DNA of 64,000 bases, from the NCBI RefSeq assembly GCF_001580915.1, contig NZ_LHZQ01000221.1, positions 121,270 to 185,269 on the forward strand, given 5' to 3'. Source of the stretch: Acetobacter tropicalis. Lineage in GTDB: Bacteria; Pseudomonadota; Alphaproteobacteria; Acetobacterales; Acetobacteraceae. The translations under genes and the position numbers were made by a program. Shown in pieces: positions 9,052 to 18,226 of this stretch. How positions within the stretch are numbered: the first letter of the stretch is position 1; the number at the start of each line of letters is the position of its first letter. Under the pieces are notes generated by a model that searched no databases, was not told the DNA's origin, and was given only the letters and a program-made list of their open reading frames with translations.

Positions 9052-9732
9052 ATGGATTTTTCCTTCGGCCACTTCCCGGTCGATCTGATTCTTTTTGCCC
9101 TTGTGGCGGCCTTTCTGGCTCTGCGGCTGCGCAGTGTTCTGGGGCGGCGGGTTGGCATTCAGCCTGCACCCATGCCTGTAGCACCCCGGCCTGATCCGGC
9201 TGGTGTGGTGATTGACGGCAAAGCCGTGCCGCAGGAACAGGCGGTGGAGTATGATATTCCGGCTGCCGGAACCCGCGTAGGGCAGTTGCTGGCCGATATT
9301 CGGGCGCAGGATGCGTCCTTCACGCCGCAGCAGTTTCTGGCCGGTGTGCAGACAGCCTTCCGGCAGGTGGTGACAGCATTTGCGGAAGGTGATCGCACAA
9401 CGCTGAAAAACCGACTGACCCCTGCTGTCTATGCCTCTTTTGAAGCCGCCATTGCCTCCCGTGAGGCTGCCGGGGAAAAGCAGCGGACCGAGATCAAGAC
9501 GATTCGGTCTTTGGGCATTGAAGATGTCCGCCTGACCCCACTGGCTGTTGGGGTGGGTGCTTCTGTGGATGTGCGCATTGTGTCTGACCAGATTAGCCTT
9601 GTTCTGGGGGCAGATGGTCAGCCAATCAGCGGCATGGATGCCGTGACAGAATTTTCAGACCTGTGGACCTTCGAGCGTCTGCTGGGAACGGCTGGTAGCA
9701 GCTGGCGTCTGGCGTCGGCGCGTAGTGCGTGA
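9052..9732 (+). CDS. Tim44/TimA family adaptor protein
   Basis: 226 residues. One N-terminal membrane anchor (residues about 8-25, LILFALVAAFLALRLRSVLG) is followed by a proline-rich linker and a C-terminal Tim44-like domain from about residue 85 (FLAGVQTAFRQVVTAFAEGD to the end). Alphaproteobacterial TimA-like proteins are inner-membrane anchored and face the cytoplasm; their job is not well settled. The stop codon overlaps the start of the DNA methyltransferase gene by 4 bp. Confidence 0.82.
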   Translation: MDFSFGHFPVDLILFALVAAFLALRLRSVLGRRVGIQPAPMPVAPRPDPAGVVIDGKAVPQEQAVEYDIPAAGTRVGQLLADIRAQDASFTPQQFLAGVQTAFRQVVTAFAEGDRTTLKNRLTPAVYASFEAAIASREAAGEKQRTEIKTIRSLGIEDVRLTPLAVGVGASVDVRIVSDQISLVLGADGQPISGMDAVTEFSDLWTFERLLGTAGSSWRLASARSA

Positions 9733-10577
9733 AGGCATCAGGACGGCCTGAGCCTGACGCGCCGATTCGGTCACGGCGTTACAAGGTTGGGCAGCAGGAA
9801 ATTGTGCGTGGGGATTGTCTGCGCGTTCTGCGGCGCATGCAGGCGGATTCAGTGGATGTGGTGGTAACCTCTCCACCCTATAACATTGGCCTGTCTTACC
9901 GCAGTTATCCGGACCGCAAGGAAGAAGCCCATTATCTGGACTGGATGATGGAGGTAGCCGCAGGGTTGCAGCGCGTACTGCGTCCTGATGGCTCGTTTTT
10001 CCTCAATATTTCAGGATCATCCGCTCAGCCGTGGCTGCCGTTTGAACTGGCGGTACGGCTGCGCTCGCTGTTTGTGCTGCAAAACCATATTGCGTGGGTC
10101 AAATCCATTTCGGTGGGGGAAGACAGCTTCGGCCACTTCAAGCCCATGAACAGCAAACGGTATCTGCACCGCGGGCATGAGCACCTGTTTCACTTTACTC
10201 TGAACGGGGATGTGATGCTGGACCGCCTGACGGCGGGTGTGCCGTATAAGGATAAATCCAACATTGCGCGGCGTGGCCACAAACAGGACCGCCGATGCCG
10301 GGGGGATGCGTGGTTCATCCCGTATGAAACCGTGCGGGACCGGGCTGAAAAATTTGATCATCCCGGCACGTTTCCCGTAGCACTGCCAGAACAGTGCATT
10401 CTGTTGCATGGCCGGAAAGAGGCCCGTGTGCTTGATCCGTTCATGGGCACCGGCACCACACTTCTGGCAGCCCAACGGATGGCATGCCGGGGCGTGGGAA
10501 TTGAGATTGATGCGGATTATGTGGCCATCGCCCGCAGGCGGCTGGAAGAGGATCAACTCTGCACTGAAGAAGGATGA
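9729..10577 (+). CDS. Orphan site-specific DNA methyltransferase (beta class)
   Basis: 282 residues from a GTG start coupled to the preceding stop (GTGA). Motif IV, TSPPYN, is at 47-52 and motif I, FMGTGTT, near 236; this order marks the beta class. The region between them (about 130-215) is the likely target-recognition part. TSPPY is seen in both N4-cytosine and N6-adenine enzymes, so the modified base is unclear. No restriction endonuclease is nearby. It is not CcrM, whose motif IV context and C-terminal domain differ. Co-translation with the Tim44-like gene suggests a housekeeping or regulatory role (inference). Confidence 0.85.
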   Translation: MKASGRPEPDAPIRSRRYKVGQQEIVRGDCLRVLRRMQADSVDVVVTSPPYNIGLSYRSYPDRKEEAHYLDWMMEVAAGLQRVLRPDGSFFLNISGSSAQPWLPFELAVRLRSLFVLQNHIAWVKSISVGEDSFGHFKPMNSKRYLHRGHEHLFHFTLNGDVMLDRLTAGVPYKDKSNIARRGHKQDRRCRGDAWFIPYETVRDRAEKFDHPGTFPVALPEQCILLHGRKEARVLDPFMGTGTTLLAAQRMACRGVGIEIDADYVAIARRRLEEDQLCTEEG

Positions 10578-10620
10578 TCGAAAACTTTCATCATTCTGAT
10601 AAAAATAATCCATTTGACTG

Positions 10621-10636
10621 TTTGATATGTATCAAA
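10621..10636 (+). promoter_or_regulatory. FNR/ANR-type binding site upstream of the tri-heme peroxidase
   Basis: TTTGATATGTATCAAA contains a perfect TTGAT-N4-ATCAA FNR consensus. Its centre lies about 73 bp before the GTG start. If used as a class II activator site (centre at -41.5) transcription would begin near 10670, with AATAAA at 10656-10661 as the -10. This predicts induction under low oxygen. Confidence 0.75.
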
Positions 10637-10701
10637 CACAACCCTGATGAGAACGAATAAAAGCTTTTCCAGCATTATTTGAAAAATCATCAGGAGTTTT
10701 G

Positions 10702-12123
10702 GTGTTGCGTAGATTGATAGCTTCTCTGGTCGGGGCGGGTGTTCTTGCTTATGGCGGGACAATTGCGTTTTTGACGCATTTCGACCATGTGACAGCGCCT
10801 GAACTGCCCGCCACGTCTCCAACAAAGCAGGACCCTGTTGCTCTGGCCGCGTTCAATGCCTTGCGTGAGGCGCGGTGTGACTACTGCCACGCTACGGGCC
10901 GGGATCTGCCTTTTTACTTCAAACTGCCCGTTGCCAACCAGTTGATGGAAAAAGACCTGCATGAAGGTCTGCGCCATTTCCGGATAGAGCCGGTGCTGGC
11001 AGCTTTTGATCAGGGCAAACCACCAACGGAAGAACAGCTTTCCCGTATTGAGGAAGTTATTACCCAGAACCGCATGCCTCCCAGCATGTACCTGCTGATG
11101 CACTGGCATGCGCATCTGTCTGATGCTGAACGCCAGTCCATTCTACACTGGGTGGAAGAAACCCGCCGCAAATATTATGCGGACACCGGGGCTGCCGAGA
11201 AATTTGCAGGCGAACCTGTGCGACCGGTTCCGGAAAGCGTGCCGGTGGATGCGGCCAAGGTAGCCTTGGGCCGCCAGTTGTTTTTTGACAAAACCCTCTC
11301 TGGCGATGGCACGCTGAACTGCGCAAGCTGCCATGATCTGAACCATGGCGGTGTGGATCATCTGACAACGGCCACGGGCATTGGCGGCCAGAAAGGCCCC
11401 ATCAATGTGCCGACGGTCTATGATGCCTACTTCAAAATGGCGCAGTTCTGGAATGGCCGAGCACCGGATCTGGCCGCACAGGCGGCTGGACCTGTTATGA
11501 ACCCGGTTGAAATGGGCTCACACGACTGGCCGGGTGTGGCTGCCAAATTGCAGGCGAATCCGGACTATGCGGGACTGTTCCAGTCTGCTTTTGGGCCAAA
11601 TGCCAGCATTGATCAGAACACGATCACCACTGCCATTGCCGAGTTTGAAAAAACGCTGGTCACGCCGGATAGCCCGTTTGACGAGTATCTGAAAGGCAAT
11701 GCCACAGCCATTAACGATCAGGCCAAACGTGGGTATGAAACTTTCAAACGCATTGGCTGCTCCGGCTGCCATAGCGGCATTGCTCTTGGTGGTGGTGCGT
11801 ATGAGGCAATGGGGCTTGAAGGAGATTACTTCAAAGACCGTGGCGGCAAGGTGACGGACGCAGATGAGGGGCGTTACGCGGTAACCCACAATAATGATGA
11901 CCGCTTCCGTTTTGTGGTGCCCACCCTGCGCAACATTGATCAGACCGCACCATACTTCCATGATGGTAGCGCCAAGACGCTTGATGAGGCTGTGCGCAAG
12001 ATGGCCCGTTATCAGACGCCTGATCATGACATTACAGATCAGGATGTTTCGGATATCGTGGCGTTCCTGAAAACACTGACCGGTAAATATGAAGGTCGTT
12101 CTCTGGCTGATATGGCCAAGTAA
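10702..12123 (+). CDS. ccp: Tri-heme cytochrome c (quinol) peroxidase, YhjA/Ccp-like
   Basis: About 473 residues. An N-terminal membrane segment (residues 5-27) is followed by three heme c motifs: CDYCH (59-63), CASCH (207-211) and CSGCH (353-357). The two C-terminal motifs form the classical di-heme peroxidase; the extra N-terminal heme matches E. coli YhjA, which reduces hydrogen peroxide in the periplasm using quinol. The length also agrees with that subfamily. AGGAG at 10692-10696 favours the GTG at 10702; TTGs at 10699 and 10705 are alternatives. An FNR-type box precedes it and a terminator follows. Confidence 0.9.
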   Translation: MLRRLIASLVGAGVLAYGGTIAFLTHFDHVTAPELPATSPTKQDPVALAAFNALREARCDYCHATGRDLPFYFKLPVANQLMEKDLHEGLRHFRIEPVLAAFDQGKPPTEEQLSRIEEVITQNRMPPSMYLLMHWHAHLSDAERQSILHWVEETRRKYYADTGAAEKFAGEPVRPVPESVPVDAAKVALGRQLFFDKTLSGDGTLNCASCHDLNHGGVDHLTTATGIGGQKGPINVPTVYDAYFKMAQFWNGRAPDLAAQAAGPVMNPVEMGSHDWPGVAAKLQANPDYAGLFQSAFGPNASIDQNTITTAIAEFEKTLVTPDSPFDEYLKGNATAINDQAKRGYETFKRIGCSGCHSGIALGGGAYEAMGLEGDYFKDRGGKVTDADEGRYAVTHNNDDRFRFVVPTLRNIDQTAPYFHDGSAKTLDEAVRKMARYQTPDHDITDQDVSDIVAFLKTLTGKYEGRSLADMAK

Positions 12124-12147
12124 TATCCGGTTCTTTGCTTGAAACAG

Positions 12148-12187
12148 GCCCGCCCGCAGGTGATAGACTTGCAGGCGGGCTTTTTTT
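12148..12187 (+). terminator. Intrinsic terminator of the peroxidase gene
   Basis: GCCCGCCCGC (12148-12157) pairs with GCAGGCGGGC (12171-12180), one mismatch, followed by seven T. It also shows that the next gene must start after this point. Confidence 0.85.
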
Positions 12188-12224
12188 ATGGGGTCGCACG
12201 CGGATAACGGGAGACAAGGGTGTG

Positions 12225-12827
12225 GTGAAGCGGCGTCGGTTACAGGAAGAGGAAAAGACGCTGTGGTACCACGTCATGCGGGATGTTGTGCCGTTGCATG
12301 GAAGCGGTGCCAGTGCGGAAGCCGAAGGGGAAACACCCGCTACGGCTGAAGCGGCGAGTGAAGTGCCTCCGCTTGCGTCTGTTCGGCCTCTGCCGCGCAA
12401 GCGCCGGATGCGTACCGTTGATGTGCCCCTGTTTGTGCCACCCGCCCAACCCGCCGTGCGGGTGCAGCATGCGCCTCACCCTACGGAAGAGATTGGGAAG
12501 CGCTATCCCGGCGTGGATAATTACAGTTGGCGTACGTTTTCACAGGGAGACATGCGGGTAGAGCGGCGGCTGGACCTGCATGGGCTGGTTGTGCAGGAAG
12601 CGTTCCGGCGGCTGATGGAATTCATGGATGTTGCGCAGGTGCGGGGCCTGCGATGTGTGGAAATTATCACTGGCCTTGGCTCCGGGCAGGAGGGCGGCAT
12701 TTTGCGGCGTGAACTGCCCCACTGGCTGGCTCGCCCGGAAATTCGCGGCCGGGTGCTTGGCCTGTCCTACCCCCATGCGGGGAACAAGGGCTCAGTCCGC
12801 GTGTTGCTGCGCCGCCGCAGGGCTTAG
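12225..12827 (+). CDS. Smr/MutS2-domain protein
   Basis: About 200 residues. The N-terminal 100 are charged and Pro/Ala-rich. A Smr domain follows, with DLHGLVVQEA near 117-126, then the IITGLGSGQEGGILRRELP loop and a basic C-terminus. Smr domains cut or bind branched DNA or RNA; stand-alone bacterial versions are poorly characterised. Start: the frame is open from 12135, but the intrinsic terminator at 12148-12187 rules that out; GTG codons at 12222 and 12225 are the first likely starts. The 3' end overlaps the convergent gene by 36 bp. Confidence 0.8.
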   Translation: MKRRRLQEEEKTLWYHVMRDVVPLHGSGASAEAEGETPATAEAASEVPPLASVRPLPRKRRMRTVDVPLFVPPAQPAVRVQHAPHPTEEIGKRYPGVDNYSWRTFSQGDMRVERRLDLHGLVVQEAFRRLMEFMDVAQVRGLRCVEIITGLGSGQEGGILRRELPHWLARPEIRGRVLGLSYPHAGNKGSVRVLLRRRRA

Positions 12828-13928
12828 GGGCCGGGCGGCGGTATCTCGCCAGCGCGGCATATTGAAAGCCAGCCAGCGCCGCAGGGCAAGCATAACGCTC
12901 AGATCGGGCATCATGGTTGCGTAGGTGCTGGCGCAGACCGTGCCCGTGAGCATGATCTGATTTTCTTCCCGTGCATGTACCCGCAGATCATGCGTGGCGG
13001 CGGCTTTCTGGCAGGCATGTCGCCATTGCGCCACCGTGGCCGGTAGAGAGAGGATAGGCAGCATCAATCCGGCCTTTATAGCCGTGGCGGTAGCGGTAGC
13101 GGCCCATGCCTGATACAGCAGCGCGTTTGGCGCGCGGTGGCGTTCCTGTGCAAAAACCGTAGTGAAATCCAGCGGCAGACCTTGCCTCAGAAAGGGGCTA
13201 TTAGGGAGCGCATTGGAAAACAGGGGCAGAAACCCTTCTTCCTGAAGGGCAGCCATACGGCCTGAAAAATCGACATCAAAGGGAAGCTGGATCACATCGA
13301 CCGTGCCTGCTCTCAAAGCCTGTAAGGCGGCTTCCGCCGTGCCAAAACCGGGGAGAGGAAGAGGCCGCAGGCCCAGAAGATCAAGAGCCAGCAGTGTGGG
13401 AAGTTCTGGCCCGGTATAGCGGGAAACCCCAACCCGTAGCGGTTGCCCCTTGAGAATACTGGCAACAGACCGATGCAGCGCGGCCTTGCCCACGACAACA
13501 GTAGACTGGTGGCTTAAAAAGGTGGGAACCCAGCGCTGATAATCATAATGAACACGGCTATCTCCCGCCAACGCCGCCAGAATGGCCGTGCCCGGTGCAA
13601 TCACGCCTGCGGGGGGTAAGGCCTGCTCCTGCTGGGTTTCAAACAGGTTCGCCCCGGTCACGCCGTCCCATCCCGTGGTGGTGGTTAAGGGAAAGGGAGA
13701 GGCATACTGGAGTTCATCTGCCAGAATAGGCGCAAGCAGGGAGGCCCATTGCCCACATTGGCTATCCGCCACTCCGGCAACGATCAGCGGAGTTGGGGGT
13801 TCGGCGGCGGCGCGGGCAGTTGGCAGACGAGCAAAAGAGTAAAAGCCCGAGAGCAGCCCCGCCATCATCATCCTGCGGGAGAGGGTGGTGTTTTGTTCGG
13901 GCTGCTCTTTCTGCTTTCGACCTGGCAC
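12792..13928 (-). CDS. Tripartite tricarboxylate transporter-type (Bug/TctC) periplasmic binding protein
   Basis: 378 residues. A twin-arginine-like signal (SRRMMMAGLLSG, about residues 17-28) ends near the Ala-rich ARAAA site. The mature part has the TctC pattern: a loop with GWDGVTGANL, a PAGVIAPGTAILAAL segment, YDYQRWVPTFL, then LRVGVSRYTGPELPTLLAL and ALQALRAGTVDVIQLPF. Such proteins capture carboxylates, but no membrane subunits lie nearby, which is common for this family. The sequence is divergent, so the family call is moderate and the ligand unknown. Confidence 0.5.
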   Translation of the reverse strand: MPGRKQKEQPEQNTTLSRRMMMAGLLSGFYSFARLPTARAAAEPPTPLIVAGVADSQCGQWASLLAPILADELQYASPFPLTTTTGWDGVTGANLFETQQEQALPPAGVIAPGTAILAALAGDSRVHYDYQRWVPTFLSHQSTVVVGKAALHRSVASILKGQPLRVGVSRYTGPELPTLLALDLLGLRPLPLPGFGTAEAALQALRAGTVDVIQLPFDVDFSGRMAALQEEGFLPLFSNALPNSPFLRQGLPLDFTTVFAQERHRAPNALLYQAWAATATATAIKAGLMLPILSLPATVAQWRHACQKAAATHDLRVHAREENQIMLTGTVCASTYATMMPDLSVMLALRRWLAFNMPRWRDTAARPLSPAAAQQHAD

Positions 13929-14054
13929 GTTGTAAAATCCCCCTTAGCCTTAAGACACTGGACCATTGTTTGCAGGCGCGGTGCGGTCAGGGAAAAGGCC
14001 CGCTGCACGCCAGCTTCTTTTAAAAATGCAACACGGCAAAATCAGGGCTGACCC

Positions 14055-14969
14055 TCAGGGCCATTTTACTTCAGGCGGCATGCTCATCAGAATGGCTTCC
14101 GTATGGCCGCCAGTCTTCAGGCCAAACAAGGTGCCGCGGTCATGCAGCAGGTTGAATTCCACATACCGGCCACGGCGGACAAGCTGGGCATCACGCTGTT
14201 CAGGCGTCCAGGGTTCCATCATGCGGCCACGGATGATTTCCGGATAAGTTTCCAGAAAGGCAAGGCCCACATCTTTGGTGAACGCGAAGTCCTCGGTAAT
14301 GTTGCCACTATCCAGCCGGTCATAGAAAATGCCGCCCAGACCACGGGGTTCATTGCGGTGGGGCAGGTAGAAATACTTGTCACACCAGGCCTTGAAGCGC
14401 GGATAATATTCCGGATCATGTTTGGCGCAGGCCTGCTCAAAACCGGCATGAAACCGGGCAGCGTCATCAATGGCGTCCTCGGACGCCGGAAACATGGGGG
14501 TGATATCTCCGCCGCCGCCAAACCAGCCCTGTGTCGTGATGATCATGCGGGTGTTGAAATGGGCCGCAGGCACTAGCGGGCTGCACATATGGGCCACAAG
14601 GCTGATGCCTGTGGCAAAAAAGCGCGGATCTTCTGAAGCACCGGGAATGGTGGCGGCAAACTCCGGGCTGAATGTGCCTTCTACAGTGGAAACGTTCACA
14701 CCCACCTTTTCAAACACACGCCCATACATCAGGCCCATCACGCCGCCACCGCCGGGTGTGCCATCCTGATTCAGCCGATCCCAGCTTTTACGTTCAAAGC
14801 GGCCTGCCTTTTCATGTCCGGCCAGAACGGGGCTGCCCTTCTGCACGGCCTCGTCCTCAATCTGCTCAAACGCAGCGCAGATCCTGTCCCGCAGGGTTTC
14901 AAACCAGGTGCGGGCTTCACCCTTCAGGGCATTATGGGCTGGAACGGAATCAGCTTTGGTCGGAATCAT
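14055..14969 (-). CDS. hemF: Oxygen-dependent coproporphyrinogen-III oxidase
   Basis: 304 residues, full length for HemF. Clear motifs are [16 protein letters not shown] (73-90), [20 protein letters not shown] near 137-156, [17 protein letters not shown] near 200-216 and [17 protein letters not shown] at the C-terminus. It oxidises coproporphyrinogen III to protoporphyrinogen IX with molecular oxygen in the cytoplasm. It diverges from the cytochrome b gene, and hemC/hemD lie 8 kb away. Confidence 0.95.
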   Translation of the reverse strand: MIPTKADSVPAHNALKGEARTWFETLRDRICAAFEQIEDEAVQKGSPVLAGHEKAGRFERKSWDRLNQDGTPGGGGVMGLMYGRVFEKVGVNVSTVEGTFSPEFAATIPGASEDPRFFATGISLVAHMCSPLVPAAHFNTRMIITTQGWFGGGGDITPMFPASEDAIDDAARFHAGFEQACAKHDPEYYPRFKAWCDKYFYLPHRNEPRGLGGIFYDRLDSGNITEDFAFTKDVGLAFLETYPEIIRGRMMEPWTPEQRDAQLVRRGRYVEFNLLHDRGTLFGLKTGGHTEAILMSMPPEVKWP

Positions 14970-15223
14970 GCTGGGTCTTGTATCCTCTCACACGCAGGGT
15001 TTTCTGGTGGTTTCCCTAGGGGTGCGCTTTCTTGGCGATCATTGCAAGATCAGCTTGTTCATCGCTAAACACGGTGGCTCTGTAAAGGCTGGTACCGCAG
15101 ATCATTGCTTTTACAGGTCTCGGCCTTCCTGTACGGAGGAGCGGGTGGCGGGGTGTTGCCAGCCAGAAATCAGGGCGTTGCGGAGAGGCATGATCTCTCT
15201 GGCCATGCAGCAGGAGAGAACAG

Positions 15224-16411
15224 ATGGCGGGCACACCATCTTGCAAGGACCACAAGGAGCAGGGGCAGGAGGCTGCTGGTGTAGCGACCTTTGTAAAAGA
15301 CTATATGAGCTTGCTGCTGCCTGCTGATCTGAACCTGCTGTGGACCATAGGGGCCATGCTGGTGGCCGTGTTGGTCCTGATGCTGCTGAGTGGTCTGACG
15401 CTGGCGTTGTCTTACACCCCGGATGCCTCATTGGCGTTTGGATCGGTTGAAGCGCTGGAGCGCCGCATGCCCTCCGGTTGGCTGTTACGCAGCCTGCATA
15501 TGACCGGAGCCAGCTTTTTCATGGCGGCGCTTTATCTGCATGTGTTTCGGGGGCTGTATTATGGTTCCTATCGTGCGCCGCGCCGTGGGCTGTGGCTTAT
15601 AGGTTCAGCCCTGTTGGTGATGGTGATGATCACGGCCTTTGCAGGGTATGTGCTGCCATGGGGGCAGATGTCCTACTGGGGCGCGGATGTTGCGGGCAAA
15701 GCGGTAGGCGCTGTGCCGTTGATCGGACCTGTGTTGGAACGCATTTTTCTGGGCGGAGATGCACCGGGAACAGCCACATTGCACCGCATGTTCGTGCTGC
15801 ATTTTACGCTGGCCTTCAGCATTGTGGGGGCGGTGCTGCTGCATGTAGCCGTGCTGCATACCAGAGGGAGCAGCAGCCCCTCCGGCTTGCGCGGACAAAA
15901 TCCGGCTCGGATGCTGCCTTTTTATCCTTACTTCACCATCAAGGACACGCTGGGCGTGGTGGTGATGGCGCTTTTGTTCACCCTGGTACTGTGTTTCTGG
16001 CCGGGTCTGATTACGGAGCCTGCCAACTATCGCCCCGCCAACCCGTTGCATACGCCTGCGGATATTGAACCGGAATGGTACTTTCTGCCCTTTTACGGCA
16101 TGTTGCAGGCTGTACCCTCCAAATTTGCCGGTCTGCTGGTGTCTGCCGGGGCGGTGGCGGTTCTGTTCTGTGTGCCATGGCTGGATCGGGGGGCTGGGTG
16201 GATAGGAGAGCAGACAGGCCAGCGCTGGCTGGCACGTCTGGCGGTGAGCGCGCTGGTGGTCTCCTTTGTTATGGCGGGGCTTGCAGGCAGCCATCATGTG
16301 CAGGGCATTTGGCTACTGGTTGGCCGCCTGGCAACGGTGGGATATTACGCTTACTTTCTTGGTTTCCTGCCGTTTTATGCAAAGCTCGCTAACTGGGGAG
16401 AACGTGCGTGA
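15224..16411 (+). CDS. petB: Cytochrome b of a bc1-type complex
   Basis: 395 residues with about eight membrane helices. The two heme-ligand pairs are His92/His106 and His193/His207, each 14 residues apart. The quinol-site motif PEWY is at 283-286 and GYVLPWGQMSYWG is in place. The ATG at 15224 has AGGAG at 15212-15216. Cytochrome b moves electrons from quinol through the membrane. The usual upstream partner, the Rieske iron-sulfur gene petA, is missing: the 254 bp before this gene hold no Rieske cysteine/histidine motifs. The cytochrome c1 gene follows with a 4-bp overlap. Confidence 0.93.
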   Translation: MAGTPSCKDHKEQGQEAAGVATFVKDYMSLLLPADLNLLWTIGAMLVAVLVLMLLSGLTLALSYTPDASLAFGSVEALERRMPSGWLLRSLHMTGASFFMAALYLHVFRGLYYGSYRAPRRGLWLIGSALLVMVMITAFAGYVLPWGQMSYWGADVAGKAVGAVPLIGPVLERIFLGGDAPGTATLHRMFVLHFTLAFSIVGAVLLHVAVLHTRGSSSPSGLRGQNPARMLPFYPYFTIKDTLGVVVMALLFTLVLCFWPGLITEPANYRPANPLHTPADIEPEWYFLPFYGMLQAVPSKFAGLLVSAGAVAVLFCVPWLDRGAGWIGEQTGQRWLARLAVSALVVSFVMAGLAGSHHVQGIWLLVGRLATVGYYAYFLGFLPFYAKLANWGERA

Positions 16412-17274
16412 CCGGAACGCAGGTATTGTCCTCCTCCATTGCGCAGGCCCGTAAATGGGGGGGCGTGGCGCTTTTGCTGGGCGTAGGGCTGGGTCATGGT
16501 CCGGCGGGGTGGGCACAGTCTTTGGCACCGGCACAGGCTCCTGTTCAGAACTGGTCTTTCAAAGGGCCGCTTGGTCATTTTGATCTTGCCGCCGTTCAGC
16601 GTGGCTATGCCGTTTTTGCGGGCGTCTGCGCGTCCTGCCACGGGCTGACACAGGTGCATTTTTCTGATCTGGCAGGAATGGGCCTGACATCGGAACAGAT
16701 AGCGGCCCTGGCCGAGGCATGGCAGGTGCCTTACGGTCTGGACGCGGAAGGGCGACTGAAGCACCGCAAGGCGCAGCCTGATGATGCGTTGCCGGAGCCT
16801 TATCCCAACGCCCAGGCGGCCCGTGCTGCCAACCGTGGCGCGGTGCCGCCTGATCTGTCTCGTATCACGCAGGTTTATCCCGGTGGGCCAGACCGCGTGT
16901 TTGCGTTGTTGACGGGATATGGCGCCCCGCCGTCCCATCAGAATGAGAAGGGGAGCGCTGCTGGCGAAGGTTTGGTGGGAGGGGCTTTCTCAACTGCAAC
17001 GGGCGGCGCGGGGGGCTTTGCCAACCCGTATGCTATTGGGCACCGCACTGCCATGCCGCCGCCTTTGCGAGATGGCGCGGTGGTGTATGCCGATGGCACA
17101 CAGGCCACTGCAGAGCAGGAAGCGCGCGATGTCACCACCTTTCTGGCATGGGTTTCCAACCCGCATGCGGATAGCAAGCGCAGGCTGGGTGTTGGCGTGG
17201 CGCTGTATCTGTGTTTTCTCGCCACTCTACTTGTGATCCTGAAACGGAGAATCTGGTCTCATGTCCGAAAGTAA
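16408..17274 (+). CDS. petC: Cytochrome c1 of a bc1-type complex
   Basis: 288 residues from a GTG overlapping the petB stop. A signal peptide covers roughly residues 10-35, the heme motif CASCH is at 74-78, and the axial-methionine region is NPYAIGHRTAMPPPL, with the methionine near 216. A C-terminal helix (about 260-280) anchors it in the inner membrane. It accepts electrons from a Rieske protein and passes them to a soluble or membrane carrier. No cytochrome c oxidase genes are in the window. The end overlaps mtnP by 14 bp. Confidence 0.92.
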   Translation: MTGTQVLSSSIAQARKWGGVALLLGVGLGHGPAGWAQSLAPAQAPVQNWSFKGPLGHFDLAAVQRGYAVFAGVCASCHGLTQVHFSDLAGMGLTSEQIAALAEAWQVPYGLDAEGRLKHRKAQPDDALPEPYPNAQAARAANRGAVPPDLSRITQVYPGGPDRVFALLTGYGAPPSHQNEKGSAAGEGLVGGAFSTATGGAGGFANPYAIGHRTAMPPPLRDGAVVYADGTQATAEQEARDVTTFLAWVSNPHADSKRRLGVGVALYLCFLATLLVILKRRIWSHVRK

Positions 17275-18151
17275 TGTTGTGGAACCCGTGATCGGCCTTA
17301 TCGGCGGGTCTGGCCTGTATGATATTGATGGGCTGGAAGACAAGGAATGGCGCACGGTTGAAACCCCGTGGGGCAAACCGTCTGACCAGCTCCTGTTCGG
17401 TCGGCTGGATGGTGTTCAGTGTGTGTTTCTGCCCCGTCATGGCCGTGGCCACCCCATTCCGCCTTCTCGGCTGAACTACCGCGCCAATATTGCGGCCATG
17501 AAGATGTCTGGCGTGACGGATATTGTCTCGCTCTCCGCCGTGGGGTCCTTGAAGGAAGAACTGCCGCCCGGCCATTTTGTGATTGTCGATCAGTTTATTG
17601 ATCGCACCATCTGGCGGGAAAAGAGCTTCTTTGACACTGGCTGCGTGGCCCATATCTCCATGGCTGATCCGCTGTGCCCGCGTATTGGCGATGTGCTGGA
17701 AGCCCAGACCAAAGCGCTTGGCATTGAGGCCACACGCGGCGGCACCTATCTGGTGATGGAAGGCCCACAGTTTTCCACTCGAGCCGAAAGTGAACTGTAC
17801 CGCACATGGGGGTGCTCCGTTATCGGCATGACCAACATGCCCGAAGCCACTTTGGCCCGTGAAGCAGAGATCTGCTATGCAACCGTTGCGATGGTGACGG
17901 ACTATGACTGCTGGCACACCGAGCATGACAACGTGACGGTGGAAAGCGTGGTGAAAATCATGCAGGGCAATTCCGCAAAGGCCAAGGCATTGGTGAAGGC
18001 GGTTATCCCGGCTCTCGGCAAACCGCGCCGCCTGTGCTCCGCCGGGTGTGACCGCGCGCTTGAACATGCTCTTATTACCGCACCTGAAGCACGCGATCCG
18101 GAACTGATCAGCAAGCTGAAAGTGGTAGCAGGGCGTGTTCTGGGTAACTGA
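17261..18151 (+). CDS. mtnP: S-methyl-5'-thioadenosine phosphorylase
   Basis: 296 residues. The phosphate-binding GLIGGSGLYDIDG lies near the start, followed by PRHGRGHPIPPSRLNYRAN (about 66-84), LSAVGSLKE and the base-binding EGPQFSTRAES. These match MtnP of the PNP/MTAP family, which splits methylthioadenosine into adenine and methylthioribose-1-phosphate for methionine salvage. The ATG lies inside the end of petC, so the gene is probably read from the same message, though no functional link is evident. Confidence 0.93.
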   Translation: MSESNVVEPVIGLIGGSGLYDIDGLEDKEWRTVETPWGKPSDQLLFGRLDGVQCVFLPRHGRGHPIPPSRLNYRANIAAMKMSGVTDIVSLSAVGSLKEELPPGHFVIVDQFIDRTIWREKSFFDTGCVAHISMADPLCPRIGDVLEAQTKALGIEATRGGTYLVMEGPQFSTRAESELYRTWGCSVIGMTNMPEATLAREAEICYATVAMVTDYDCWHTEHDNVTVESVVKIMQGNSAKAKALVKAVIPALGKPRRLCSAGCDRALEHALITAPEARDPELISKLKVVAGRVLGN

Positions 18152-18226
18152 TCCGTCAGTCTCCCTTGCGCGTTGGCGCAAAGCAGTGAATGTTGGGCCA
18201 AATTAAAGATTGGCCTAGCATCTCTT

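Noticed and set aside
12135..12224. Upstream start for the Smr gene
   Set aside because: The extra codons run through the strong terminator of the peroxidase gene, so translation from there is unlikely.
14970..15223. Remnant Rieske gene upstream of petB
   Set aside because: Plus-strand frames across the gap lack the paired Cys/His motifs and the N-terminal anchor; nothing suggests a decayed petA.
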